Positions 1 through 5,894 of a DNA stretch of 6,241 bases are shown in pieces. The translations under genes were made by a program, and so were the position numbers. Numbering within the stretch: the first letter of the stretch is position 1; each line of letters begins with the position of its first letter. Below the pieces are notes generated by a model. The model was not told the DNA's origin and made no database searches. It worked only from the letters and a program-made list of their open reading frames with translations. The DNA is from an uncultured Bacteroidales bacterium (GTDB lineage Bacteria > Bacteroidota > Bacteroidia > Bacteroidales > P3), in NCBI GenBank assembly GCA_937910265.1, contig CALEPD010000085.1, forward strand, positions 1 to 6,241. The letters are read 5' to 3'.

Positions 1-395
1 ATACAAGCCGATATGACGAGATATTTGGAGATAACTTCAATATGCGTATGTATAAGGAGTCTTCAGCAGTGATTATCTTCTGTGCCGACACTACTGTTAC
101 CCGTCCCCCGCGCGACAACCCCGATGCCCCGGCAGTTACATCACCCAATTCTATTTGGCGTGACGATATGGGAGCATGTACTGAGAATTTCCTCTTGGCG
201 GTTGAGGCTTATGGATTGGGCGCATGTTGGACCGCCTGCTATCCTTATGCCGAGCGTATGGATCCCATCCGCAAAGCTTTGAATATTCCTGACAATTTTG
301 TACCCTACAGCGTTGTGCCAGTCGGTACTCCGGCCGGTGATGAGAAACCCAAGGACAAATGGAAACCCGAAAAGGTTCATTACGACACTTGGTAG
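1..395 (+). CDS. Nitroreductase family protein, C-terminal part (5' end outside window)
   Basis: The reading frame is open from the left edge (first full codon at base 3) to the TAG at 393-395, giving the last 130 residues. The visible part fits the C-terminal half of an FMN-dependent nitroreductase/NADH dehydrogenase-type flavoprotein. It has a hydrophobic strand (AVIIFCADT), then the helix DMGACTENFLLAVEAYGLGA, which in this family lies at the dimer interface and helps hold FMN. After it come W-T-A-C-Y-P and the strand VPYSVVPVGTPAG. The tail KPKDKWKPEKVHYDTW is common in Bacteroidales and Clostridia members. Such enzymes reduce nitro groups, quinones or similar acceptors with NAD(P)H in the cytoplasm; the substrate cannot be read from sequence. 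An internal ATG at base 42 is not the likely start, because homologous-looking sequence continues upstream of it. It converges on the minus-strand genes to its right. Confidence 0.88.
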   Translation, partial: TSRYDEIFGDNFNMRMYKESSAVIIFCADTTVTRPPRDNPDAPAVTSPNSIWRDDMGACTENFLLAVEAYGLGACWTACYPYAERMDPIRKALNIPDNFVPYSVVPVGTPAGDEKPKDKWKPEKVHYDTW

Positions 396-420
396 AAATG
401 TGTCAATGCATAATACTTTA

Positions 421-448
421 AAAGGGCAGCCCAACCGGGCTGCCCTTT
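421..448. terminator. Strong hairpin terminator between convergent genes, probably bidirectional
   Basis: A perfect 12-bp stem (AAAGGGCAGCCC at 421-432 with GGGCTGCCCTTT at 437-448) closes a 4-base loop, AACC. It lies 26 bases past the nitroreductase stop and about 54 bases past the end of the DgkA-type gene on the other strand. The T runs are short on both sides (TTT on plus, TTTT on minus), but the GC-rich stem is very stable. Its position between two converging genes suggests it ends transcription from both directions. Confidence 0.85.
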
Positions 449-501
449 ATGTATATAACGCTTGTCTTTACTATGGCATCATGTAGGTGTTGTGCGCAAT
501 G

Positions 502-894
502 TCACAGTGTGCCACAAATCAATGTGATGATTTTAGGCAGGAAAACAATCATTCCGACTATGGCTGCGGTGATGGCCGAAACCAGCACTGCCGCGGCGCC
601 GAGATCCTTTATGTCCCGTTTTCTGTCATCGCGTTCGGCTTTTATGAAATCAGCTGTGCGCTCAAGCGACGAATTGATTATCTCCGATGCAATCACCATG
701 CCGATGACTATCACCACGGCAATCCATTCCATTGGCGATATGTGGAAGAAAATACCTGCTACTCCAACACAAACGGCTGCGGCCAGATGTATCCACGAAT
801 TATGTTCTTCACGCAGCAGGACACGTAGTCCGGCAAATGCATATTCGAAACTTTTAATCCGTTTCTTCAACGAGAATTGTTCAGAGCGTTTCAT
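502..894 (-). CDS. dgkA: DgkA-type diacylglycerol/undecaprenol kinase, integral membrane
   Basis: This 130-residue protein has the size and plan of the small prokaryotic diacylglycerol kinase family. An N-terminal amphipathic stretch is followed by three hydrophobic segments (about residues 35-50, 56-75 and 98-120). The family signature is present: E71-I-I-N74-S-S-L-E78, matching the catalytic E69/N72/E76 of E. coli DgkA, and K96-D97-L-G-A-A-A-V-L, matching KDMGSAAVL. E30 in LREEHNSW probably corresponds to E28 of E. coli. These enzymes phosphorylate a lipid alcohol at the inner membrane: diacylglycerol in Proteobacteria, undecaprenol in many Gram-positives. The sequence does not settle which is used here. 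The ATG at 892-894 sits 18 bases after the C69 dipeptidase stop on the same strand, so it is probably the second gene of that transcript. No Shine-Dalgarno sequence is visible. Confidence 0.9.
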   Translation of the reverse strand: MKRSEQFSLKKRIKSFEYAFAGLRVLLREEHNSWIHLAAAVCVGVAGIFFHISPMEWIAVVIVIGMVIASEIINSSLERTADFIKAERDDRKRDIKDLGAAAVLVSAITAAIVGMIVFLPKIITLICGTL

Positions 895-912
895 ATCGTA
901 AGGATATATGGT

Positions 913-2646
913 TTATTGAGCTTTTAATACCTTGCCGTGATCGTCAACAATGGCGCGGTAGTACCAATCAGGATATTTAGGCTGTTCCGGGAATTTCACT
1001 ACACCTGTCTCGGTGGTTTCTATTTTACCGTCTTTCACATGTTTGATGTTGCCGTCGATATATCTCACCAGAAGGAAATGATCCAGTTGTCTCCATTCGT
1101 TCATCATTGTTTGTGCCATGGTGCGCGACTGGCTGTTGATCCATGCGGTCAACTGCTCATTGTCCATTTTTTCAAGATGTGAGGGAAGGTTTTTCATTTT
1201 CACCTCCTCCAGGAAGAGATATTCCAGGCGTTGCTGTACCTCCTGCAGGTCTTTTATCATCGAGTCATAGCGCAGGTAGCAGAAGTTGGTCACACGGTTG
1301 AAGATCCAGAATGCCGCAGTGGGCGAATACTGGGTCATATGGCCATTACCCTCGCGGAAACACTCGGGCACGTCGGTCACACTGCAATAGATAGGAGTGA
1401 GGCACGAAGTACCTGCATCGTCAACACCAAACCAGAGAATACCTCCCACTTTGTTGGGCAACCAGTTGCGGCATTGTGCCACAAAACTGAATCCGGTCTG
1501 TTGGGTCGATATGGCACGTTCATGTATATATTTTTGTCCGTCAACTTCAAAGTCCATCGGGCGCCAGCGGTAGGGGCAATGGAATGGTCCTGCTCCCACA
1601 TCTTGTGTCATATCCATAGGGGTGCCCTCGAAATGGTCGCGCATCAGGCTCATCACATCGAGCACTCCGAGTTTTTTGTCCGGAATTATCCATAGAGGAA
1701 GACGTGCAGCTTTGGCATCGCCCATGGCAAAGGCTTCGTATTGTTTCATGTTGGCGTTCACGCGGTTGAACATGGCGTATACTCGTGCCTCGCATGCTCG
1801 TAGTCCGCTAAATGTTAATGGGTTGTAAGTGTCAGCATAGCTGAATTCGGCATCAGTCTTTTTGGCGTTTCCTTCATAGCATGCCCAGCCGTTTTTCTTT
1901 GCAAAGTTGATCACGTCGGCGGCATATACACATTCCACTTCGGGTTCGTATATATAGTCAAGATGGAGACTCGAGATGGATTTGTGATATCCTTTTCCTT
2001 TGGCTTTTTTCCATTTGGGCGACTCTTGGGGGAATGTGGTGATGCGTGCCTGGTTGGCATGTCCGCATACATAGCCTTCGGGCACACGGCGGGCAACCCA
2101 TACAGCTCCCTTTTCACTTCCTTTGCTTGTTATCTCGAAAATCCATACCTCATTGGGGTCGCACAGCGAAAAACTTTCTCCGCCATCGGCATAGCCGTAA
2201 GTCTCAACAAGGTCGGCCATCACCTTGATGGCTTCTCGGCAATTCTTGGCACGTTGCAGGGCAAGATATATCAGGTTGCCATAATCGATGCCGCTGGCAT
2301 TGCCTTTGCTGAGCGGTTCAATGCCTCCCCAGGTGGTTTCGCCTATAGCCAGCTGGTGTTCGTTGATAAATCCCACCACGTTGTAGGTTACGGCAGCTTG
2401 GGGTATCTCCAGTTGGAATTTCAGGTTGCCGTAATTGTATAATTTCACAGTTTCTCCTTCGGCGTGGGTTCTGCCTTGATGGTAGCGCAGTTGTCCGTAG
2501 CGCGTGTGCGAGTCGGCGGCGTAGGTAATCATGGTGCTTCCGTCGGTCGAGGCGCCGCGGGTAACCATGAAGTTGGTGCAGGCAAGAGTGTCGTTGCCGC
2601 TAACGAGTATGACCGTAAGCACCATTAAACATATAATCCTTTTCAT
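913..2646 (-). CDS. Exported C69-family dipeptidase (PepD-like Ntn hydrolase)
   Basis: The 577-residue product begins with a signal peptide (MKR, then a hydrophobic core to about residue 15) ending T-L-A before C23-T-N-F. In the C69 family the cysteine exposed at the mature N-terminus is the nucleophile of an Ntn-hydrolase fold, so C23 is the likely catalytic residue. Family motifs follow: G31-A-S-T-D-G-S-T (31-38), V-G-F-I-N-E-H-Q-L-A-I-G-E-T-T (91-105), the segment around E159-S-F-S-L-C-D-P-N-E-V-W (159-168), and W-V-A-R-R-V-P-E-G-Y-V-C-G-H-A-N (183-198). At 577 residues it is longer than lactobacillal PepD but within the range of Bacteroidales members. It should cleave dipeptides or other short peptides in the periplasm. 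T-L-A-C is a poor lipobox, so I favour signal peptidase I cleavage. It lies downstream of the ackA terminator and upstream of the DgkA-type gene, so it is probably the first gene of a two-gene transcript. The physiological substrate is unknown. Confidence 0.93.
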   Translation of the reverse strand: MKRIICLMVLTVILVSGNDTLACTNFMVTRGASTDGSTMITYAADSHTRYGQLRYHQGRTHAEGETVKLYNYGNLKFQLEIPQAAVTYNVVGFINEHQLAIGETTWGGIEPLSKGNASGIDYGNLIYLALQRAKNCREAIKVMADLVETYGYADGGESFSLCDPNEVWIFEITSKGSEKGAVWVARRVPEGYVCGHANQARITTFPQESPKWKKAKGKGYHKSISSLHLDYIYEPEVECVYAADVINFAKKNGWACYEGNAKKTDAEFSYADTYNPLTFSGLRACEARVYAMFNRVNANMKQYEAFAMGDAKAARLPLWIIPDKKLGVLDVMSLMRDHFEGTPMDMTQDVGAGPFHCPYRWRPMDFEVDGQKYIHERAISTQQTGFSFVAQCRNWLPNKVGGILWFGVDDAGTSCLTPIYCSVTDVPECFREGNGHMTQYSPTAAFWIFNRVTNFCYLRYDSMIKDLQEVQQRLEYLFLEEVKMKNLPSHLEKMDNEQLTAWINSQSRTMAQTMMNEWRQLDHFLLVRYIDGNIKHVKDGKIETTETGVVKFPEQPKYPDWYYRAIVDDHGKVLKAQ

Positions 2647-2727
2647 TGTGTCGTAATTTTTGATATGTAAATCGTATGCAGTAAATCAACAATTTCGGTT
2701 ATAGGTATATAACTCTTGATAGGGACT

Positions 2728-2757
2728 AAAAAAGGGAGACGGAATCGGCCTCCCTTT
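2728..2757 (-). terminator. Rho-independent terminator of ackA
   Basis: Read on the minus strand, the 8-bp stem AAAGGGAG (2757-2750) and CTCCCTTT (2738-2731) encloses an 11-base loop and runs into six T residues ending at 2728. It begins 22 bases after the ackA stop codon. It separates ackA from the dipeptidase gene, so the dipeptidase probably has its own promoter in the remaining 80 bases; I could not identify that promoter with confidence. Confidence 0.88.
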
Positions 2758-2779
2758 CTTTACATGTCTATGGTTGATG

Positions 2780-3988
2780 TTAAGCGGTAACCAGTTTGTA
2801 GGTATCGCTTGCAATAACATATTCTTCGTCGGTGGTGACAACAACGGTGGCCACTTTCGAGTTCGGGGTGGAAAGAATGCAGTCTTCTCCCATAATCTTG
2901 TCGTTGAGTTCCAGGTCAACATCAATGCCCAGGCATTCGAGTCCCTCAAGGATGGCGCGACGCATAAACCATGCGTTCTCTCCGATACCACCGGTAAACA
3001 GCAGAATATCGCAACCGCCCATTTCAGCCATGTAGCCACCAATGTAGCGTTTTACTTTGTGGGCAAACATGTCGAAGGCATAGGTGCAGCGTTCGTCACC
3101 GGCGTCACGTCCGGCACGGATGTCTCGCATATCTTGCTTTCCGCCGCTGATACCTACCAAACCCGACTGTTTGTTGAGCATCTTTACAATTTCTTTCATA
3201 CTCTTGCCGGCTTCCATCTCTTTTTCGATGAGGAATTGCATTACACCGGGGTCGATGTCACCGGGACGTGAGCCCATAATCAAACCTTCGAGAGGAGTCA
3301 TACCCATGGTGGTGTCAAATGATTTACCGCAGTTGATGGCGGCGATACTTGCTCCGCTGCCCAAGTGACAGCTGACAATCTTCAGGTCTTCCCAGTTCTT
3401 GCCAATCATCTTTGCAGCTTTCTCAGCTACAAAACGGTGGCTGGTGCCGTGGAATCCGTAGCGGCGTATGCCGTATTTTTCATAGTATTCATAGGGCAAA
3501 CCGTAGAGATACGATTTTGGAGGAAGTGTACTGTGGAATGAAGTGTCGAAAACTACAGCTTGGGGTACATTGGGCAGTACAGCACTCATGGCTGCAATAC
3601 CGGCAAGGTTACCTGGTGTGTGCAGAGGAGCCAAATCGGTAAGCGAACGGATGTCTTCAACAACTTTATCCGTTACAAGGCAGCTGCCTTTGAATATCTC
3701 ACCACCGTGAGCCACACGGTTGCCCACAGCACCAATTTCCTTAAGGTCACTGATAACTCCCATCTTTTCATCGGTCAGTGCCTTGAGCACCATTTTAATA
3801 CCTGTTGTATGATCAGGAATGGGGATTTGCTCGTAATGTTTTTCGCCGTGGTATTTATGGGTAAATTCTCCCATTTCCAATCCAATGCGCTCCAATAATC
3901 CTTTGGCCATTACTTCAGCATTGTTGGCCATGTCAATCAATTGATACTTGATGGATGAACTGCCGCAGTTCAAAACTAAAATCTTCAT
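2780..3988 (-). CDS. ackA: Acetate kinase
   Basis: The 402-residue product is a full-length acetate kinase, which converts acetyl phosphate and ADP to acetate and ATP (reversibly) in the cytoplasm. It shows the ASKHA-fold phosphate loop M-K-I-L-V-L-N7-C-G-S-S-S at the very N-terminus. Its active-site residues fall at almost the same numbers as in the Methanosarcina thermophila enzyme: N7, R91 (RVAHGG), H123 (PLHTPGN), D148 (VFDTSFHSTLP), H180 (YGFHGTSH) and R241 (MGSRPGDIDPG). The nucleotide-binding loop F-T-G-G-I-G-E-N (331-338) and the C-terminal T-D-E-E-Y-V-I-A motif with the conserved glutamate are intact. The start at 3986-3988 is fixed by the phosphate-loop motif. A promoter at 4052-4081 and a terminator at 2728-2757 suggest a single-gene transcript. 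The usual partner pta (phosphotransacetylase) is not next to it in this window. Confidence 0.98.
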   Translation of the reverse strand: MKILVLNCGSSSIKYQLIDMANNAEVMAKGLLERIGLEMGEFTHKYHGEKHYEQIPIPDHTTGIKMVLKALTDEKMGVISDLKEIGAVGNRVAHGGEIFKGSCLVTDKVVEDIRSLTDLAPLHTPGNLAGIAAMSAVLPNVPQAVVFDTSFHSTLPPKSYLYGLPYEYYEKYGIRRYGFHGTSHRFVAEKAAKMIGKNWEDLKIVSCHLGSGASIAAINCGKSFDTTMGMTPLEGLIMGSRPGDIDPGVMQFLIEKEMEAGKSMKEIVKMLNKQSGLVGISGGKQDMRDIRAGRDAGDERCTYAFDMFAHKVKRYIGGYMAEMGGCDILLFTGGIGENAWFMRRAILEGLECLGIDVDLELNDKIMGEDCILSTPNSKVATVVVTTDEEYVIASDTYKLVTA

Positions 3989-4051
3989 ATTTTTATACTT
4001 TATTATTGATTTATTTTTACTTATATAATTTAAACATAAAACTTAATTCTC
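3989..4051 (-). promoter_or_regulatory. AT-rich 5' leader of ackA
   Basis: Between the -7 element and the ackA ATG lie 63 bases that are almost wholly A and T, ending in an A-rich run (AAAGTATAAAAAT) directly before the ATG. There is no Shine-Dalgarno sequence. A-rich, unstructured leaders are usual for well translated Bacteroidetes genes. With initiation about 6-8 bases past the -7 element, the mRNA leader would be about 55 nt. I saw no riboswitch-like structure in it. Confidence 0.55.
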
Positions 4052-4081
4052 CAAAGATACAAAAAAAAATCAATTTTTCAA
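4052..4081 (-). promoter_or_regulatory. Bacteroidetes-type promoter for ackA
   Basis: On the minus strand TTG (4081-4079) is followed by a 19-base spacer rich in T, then TATCTTTG (4059-4052). This matches the Bacteroidetes primary sigma factor consensus (TTG near -33, TAnnTTTG near -7) at every fixed position shown, with the usual spacing. A nine-base T run sits within the spacer. Its position about 60 bases before the ackA ATG fits a vegetative promoter that fires independently of the upstream lipoprotein genes. Confidence 0.8.
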
Positions 4082-4126
4082 TGTACCATTGCTAAAATCA
4101 TACAGATAATTGGTCAAATTACACAC

Positions 4127-4180
4127 AAAACACCCTACCCGGCAAATGCCATCGACATCGAGTTGTCATTGTTTGCGGGG
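4127..4180 (-). terminator. Possible weak terminator after the lipoprotein pair
   Basis: The arms 4138-4146 (CCCGGCAAA) and 4172-4180 (TTTGCGGGG) can form a 9-bp stem with one G-G mismatch. The 25-base loop holds a nested 4-bp stem (GACA 4154-4157, TGTC 4164-4167). On the minus strand the hairpin is followed, after a G-rich stretch, by TTTT at 4130-4127. It lies about 30 bases after the Rieske-like gene's stop. The mismatch, long loop and displaced T run make it a poor intrinsic terminator, so some read-through into ackA is possible. Confidence 0.35.
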
Positions 4181-4211
4181 ATTGTACTGTGAGTCAAAAC
4201 GATCCATGGAA

Positions 4212-4646
4212 TTAATTTATATAGAGATAAACACCGTCGTACGATGACGTATACTGAAACAACGGGCATTCAGTTGCACCGCCCTCCAGTGGATATCCGT
4301 CGGTATAGGTGCTGAAATGTGTTTGGCATTTGGGACATGTCATGATGGCTCCTCCCCAGTCGTCATCAGCATAAACAATAGTGTCGTGGTCAACCGGACA
4401 GGTGCGTTCATACACGGCAAATTCGTTCAGCGAAGTACGGACAACAACCAACCCGTGCGCGCCGCCGTTCAGGTATTCATATCCTCCCGTATGGTTCAGC
4501 TCATAATATAGCGGCGAATTGGGCTCTATGCGGCAGTTGGCGTTGCCTATGGGTACATGGCATCTGAGCTCGGGGTCGCAGCCGCTCAATGCTGGCAGCA
4601 GCAGCATCGCGCCTATGATAAATATCTTATTTCGCATAATCGGCAT
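4212..4646 (-). CDS. Small Rieske-like lipoprotein with altered metal-ligand motifs
   Basis: The 144-residue product starts with a lipoprotein signal peptide: hydrophobic residues 8-20, lipobox L20-S21-G22-C23. The mature part is mainly beta-strand-like. Residues 76-141 resemble the cluster-binding half of a Rieske [2Fe-2S] domain: F-A-V-Y-E-R-T-C83-P-V-D-H87, then about 16 residues on C104-P-K-C107-Q-T-H110-F, then the Rieske-like tail G-Y-P-L-E-G-G-A-T and a final strand D-G-V-Y-L-Y-I. The canonical pattern is C-x-H and C-x-x-H; here the first histidine position is V85 and the second is C107, so the ligands are changed. It may bind a cluster differently, bind zinc, or only keep the fold. 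The ATG at 4646 overlaps the upstream cyclase gene by 20 bases; the ATG at 4637 (MRNKIF) gives a tidier signal peptide and an 11-base overlap. Either way translational coupling is likely. I do not know a characterised homologue. Confidence 0.8.
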   Translation of the reverse strand: MPIMRNKIFIIGAMLLLPALSGCDPELRCHVPIGNANCRIEPNSPLYYELNHTGGYEYLNGGAHGLVVVRTSLNEFAVYERTCPVDHDTIVYADDDWGGAIMTCPKCQTHFSTYTDGYPLEGGATECPLFQYTSSYDGVYLYIN

Positions 4647-5640
4647 AGATGGTCTTTAGCGCGACGTCTCCCACAATCTTAAGCGTTTGCTTGTCAATGC
4701 AGTCGATGTTGTCGTTTACAGTGTGCCAATGGTCGAAAAAGCTCATGCCCGGACTGTTCTGCACAATATCTATCATCGGAATACCGATAATCTGGTTTAC
4801 ATAAAGATGGTCGTCAAGTATAGGCTCGGTGTCCTCGTTTACAAATATGTTGGAGTAGCCCATGCTGTTGGCGGCGTCCCATACTTTGTTCATGATTCCG
4901 GGGGCATAGCGACGGCTGATCTCTTCTTTTGTGAATCGTGGATTTATACCGCCTACCATGTCAAACAATATGCCGTATATTGCACTATAGTAAGGAACGT
5001 GAGGGTTTTGTGACCAATATTGCGAACCTTTGCACCAGCTGTTGTCTTCATATTGTTCAGTCCATTCAGGTATTCCTTGGTCTTCAACATCATAGAATAT
5101 GAAATCAACGCCAACCTCCAGCGCCATACTCTTCATCACACGGGCCATTTCCATCAGCACCGCAACACCCGACGCTCCGTCGTTGGCGCCCATAATCGGC
5201 TTTTTGTGGTTGTCGGCGTTCGAGTCATGGTCCGCCCACATGCGGCTGTCCCAATGGGCTGCCAGTAGGATACGTTTGTTGGAAGCAGGATTGATCGACG
5301 CAATAATGTTTTTACCTCTGACCGATTGTTGGTTCCACAATGTGGTCGAAAACTCTTGCACCATCACCGTGTCACACCATCTTCCCATCTGTTGCTCCAG
5401 GTATGCCGCACATGCCGCATGCTCTTTCGTGCCCGGAATGCGGAATCCAAATGCAAGCTGTTCCGATACAAAGCGGTAAGCCGAATCGGCGTCGAATTGA
5501 GGGATTCTCACTGTGCTGTAGTCTGTTGCGGCAGGTTGTTGTGTGGGTGTCTCTTTTTTGTTTCCGTCGCACGAAGCCAGCATCACGAGACCCGAAAGCA
5601 GGACGATGTAGTGTAATGGACGCATACTGAGTATATTCAT
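4627..5640 (-). CDS. M28-family glutaminyl-peptide cyclotransferase-like lipoprotein
   Basis: The 337-residue product has a lipobox L21-A-S-C24 followed by a polar linker, so it should be membrane-anchored outside the inner membrane. The rest is an M28-type zinc fold: L-A-A-H129-W-D-S-R, G-A-N-D154-G-A-S-G (zinc ligand D154), F-Y-D-V-E186-D187 (general base E186, zinc ligand D187), W202-C-K-G-S-Q-Y-W, I-L-F-D227-M-V-G, L-D-D277-H and D-H-W-H306-T (zinc ligand H306). These match the arrangement of mammalian glutaminyl cyclase and the P. gingivalis enzyme PgQC as I recall them, rather than a two-zinc aminopeptidase. It would cyclise N-terminal Gln of exported proteins to pyroglutamate. The numbered roles are transferred by motif. 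The ATG at 5638 was taken; M6 (5623-5625) gives a shorter signal peptide and is an equally good start. It shares a short overlap with the next gene. Plain aminopeptidase activity is the main alternative. Confidence 0.88.
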   Translation of the reverse strand: MNILSMRPLHYIVLLSGLVMLASCDGNKKETPTQQPAATDYSTVRIPQFDADSAYRFVSEQLAFGFRIPGTKEHAACAAYLEQQMGRWCDTVMVQEFSTTLWNQQSVRGKNIIASINPASNKRILLAAHWDSRMWADHDSNADNHKKPIMGANDGASGVAVLMEMARVMKSMALEVGVDFIFYDVEDQGIPEWTEQYEDNSWCKGSQYWSQNPHVPYYSAIYGILFDMVGGINPRFTKEEISRRYAPGIMNKVWDAANSMGYSNIFVNEDTEPILDDHLYVNQIIGIPMIDIVQNSPGMSFFDHWHTVNDNIDCIDKQTLKIVGDVALKTIYADYAK

Positions 5641-5828
5641 AATACTGATTATTGTTCAATTATTGTAGTTGTATTCGATATGTCGTCTTTTGAAAACAAC
5701 TTATAAACAACGCAATTTGCCGTAGGTGCTGTCATTGTGGGCGTCATCGCTGTGGTTTTGTTTGGGATTGGCTTGCTCAATCTCTTGTGTCAGAGGGTAG
5801 GGGAGTGCAGTTTGTCACATGCCTGTGC
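5641..5828. other. Intergenic stretch with no convincing gene
   Basis: The 188 bases between the efp terminator and the cyclase start codon contain no gene I can support. The part next to the cyclase (5641-5710) is AT-rich, as expected for a promoter and leader, but I found no good TAnnTTTG element. The part from about 5711 to 5825 is richer in G and C. On the minus strand it has an open stretch (5814-5701) of 37 codons ending in TAA, with no ATG; an ATG lies just upstream (5820-5818) but is followed at once by TGA. Confidence 0.5.
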
Positions 5829-5867
5829 AAAAAAAAGACATGGTCAGCATAGTGCGCCATGTCTTTT
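5829..5867 (-). terminator. Rho-independent terminator of efp
   Basis: On the minus strand the arm AAAAGACATGG (5867-5857 as its complement) pairs perfectly over 11 bp with CCATGTCTTTT (5843-5833), with a 13-base loop that itself contains a 3-bp GCA/TGC pairing. Eight T residues in a row (complement of 5836-5829) follow. It starts 27 bases after the efp stop and should separate efp from the cyclase transcript. Confidence 0.93.
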
Positions 5868-5894
5868 AAATTATGATATCCTTAATAGAATGTG

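Noticed and set aside
449..901. Plus-strand open frame of 150 codons
   Set aside because: It lies antisense to the DgkA-type gene, whose motifs are unmistakable; its Ser/Arg/Ala/Thr-rich translation shows no domain and its start falls in the terminator region.
1231..2442. Plus-strand open frames of about 150-160 codons opposite the C69 dipeptidase
   Set aside because: They mirror the codon pattern of the dipeptidase gene and show no recognisable motif or plausible start context.
2662..2692. Possible promoter for the dipeptidase gene (TTG, 20 bases, TACATATC on the minus strand)
   Set aside because: The -7 element misses two of six consensus bases and would put the transcript start only about 10 bases before the ATG.
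3560..3898. Plus-strand open frame opposite ackA
   Set aside because: It is fully contained in the complement of a highly conserved gene and has no protein-like features.
4141..4150. Short palindrome GGCAAATGCC as an operator
   Set aside because: Four-base arms are expected by chance, and the same bases are better explained by the larger imperfect hairpin at 4138-4180.
5749..5846. Minus-strand short frame of 27 codons starting with ATG inside the efp terminator
   Set aside because: The start lies in the terminator hairpin and the coding run includes the T tract, so it is very unlikely to be transcribed and translated.
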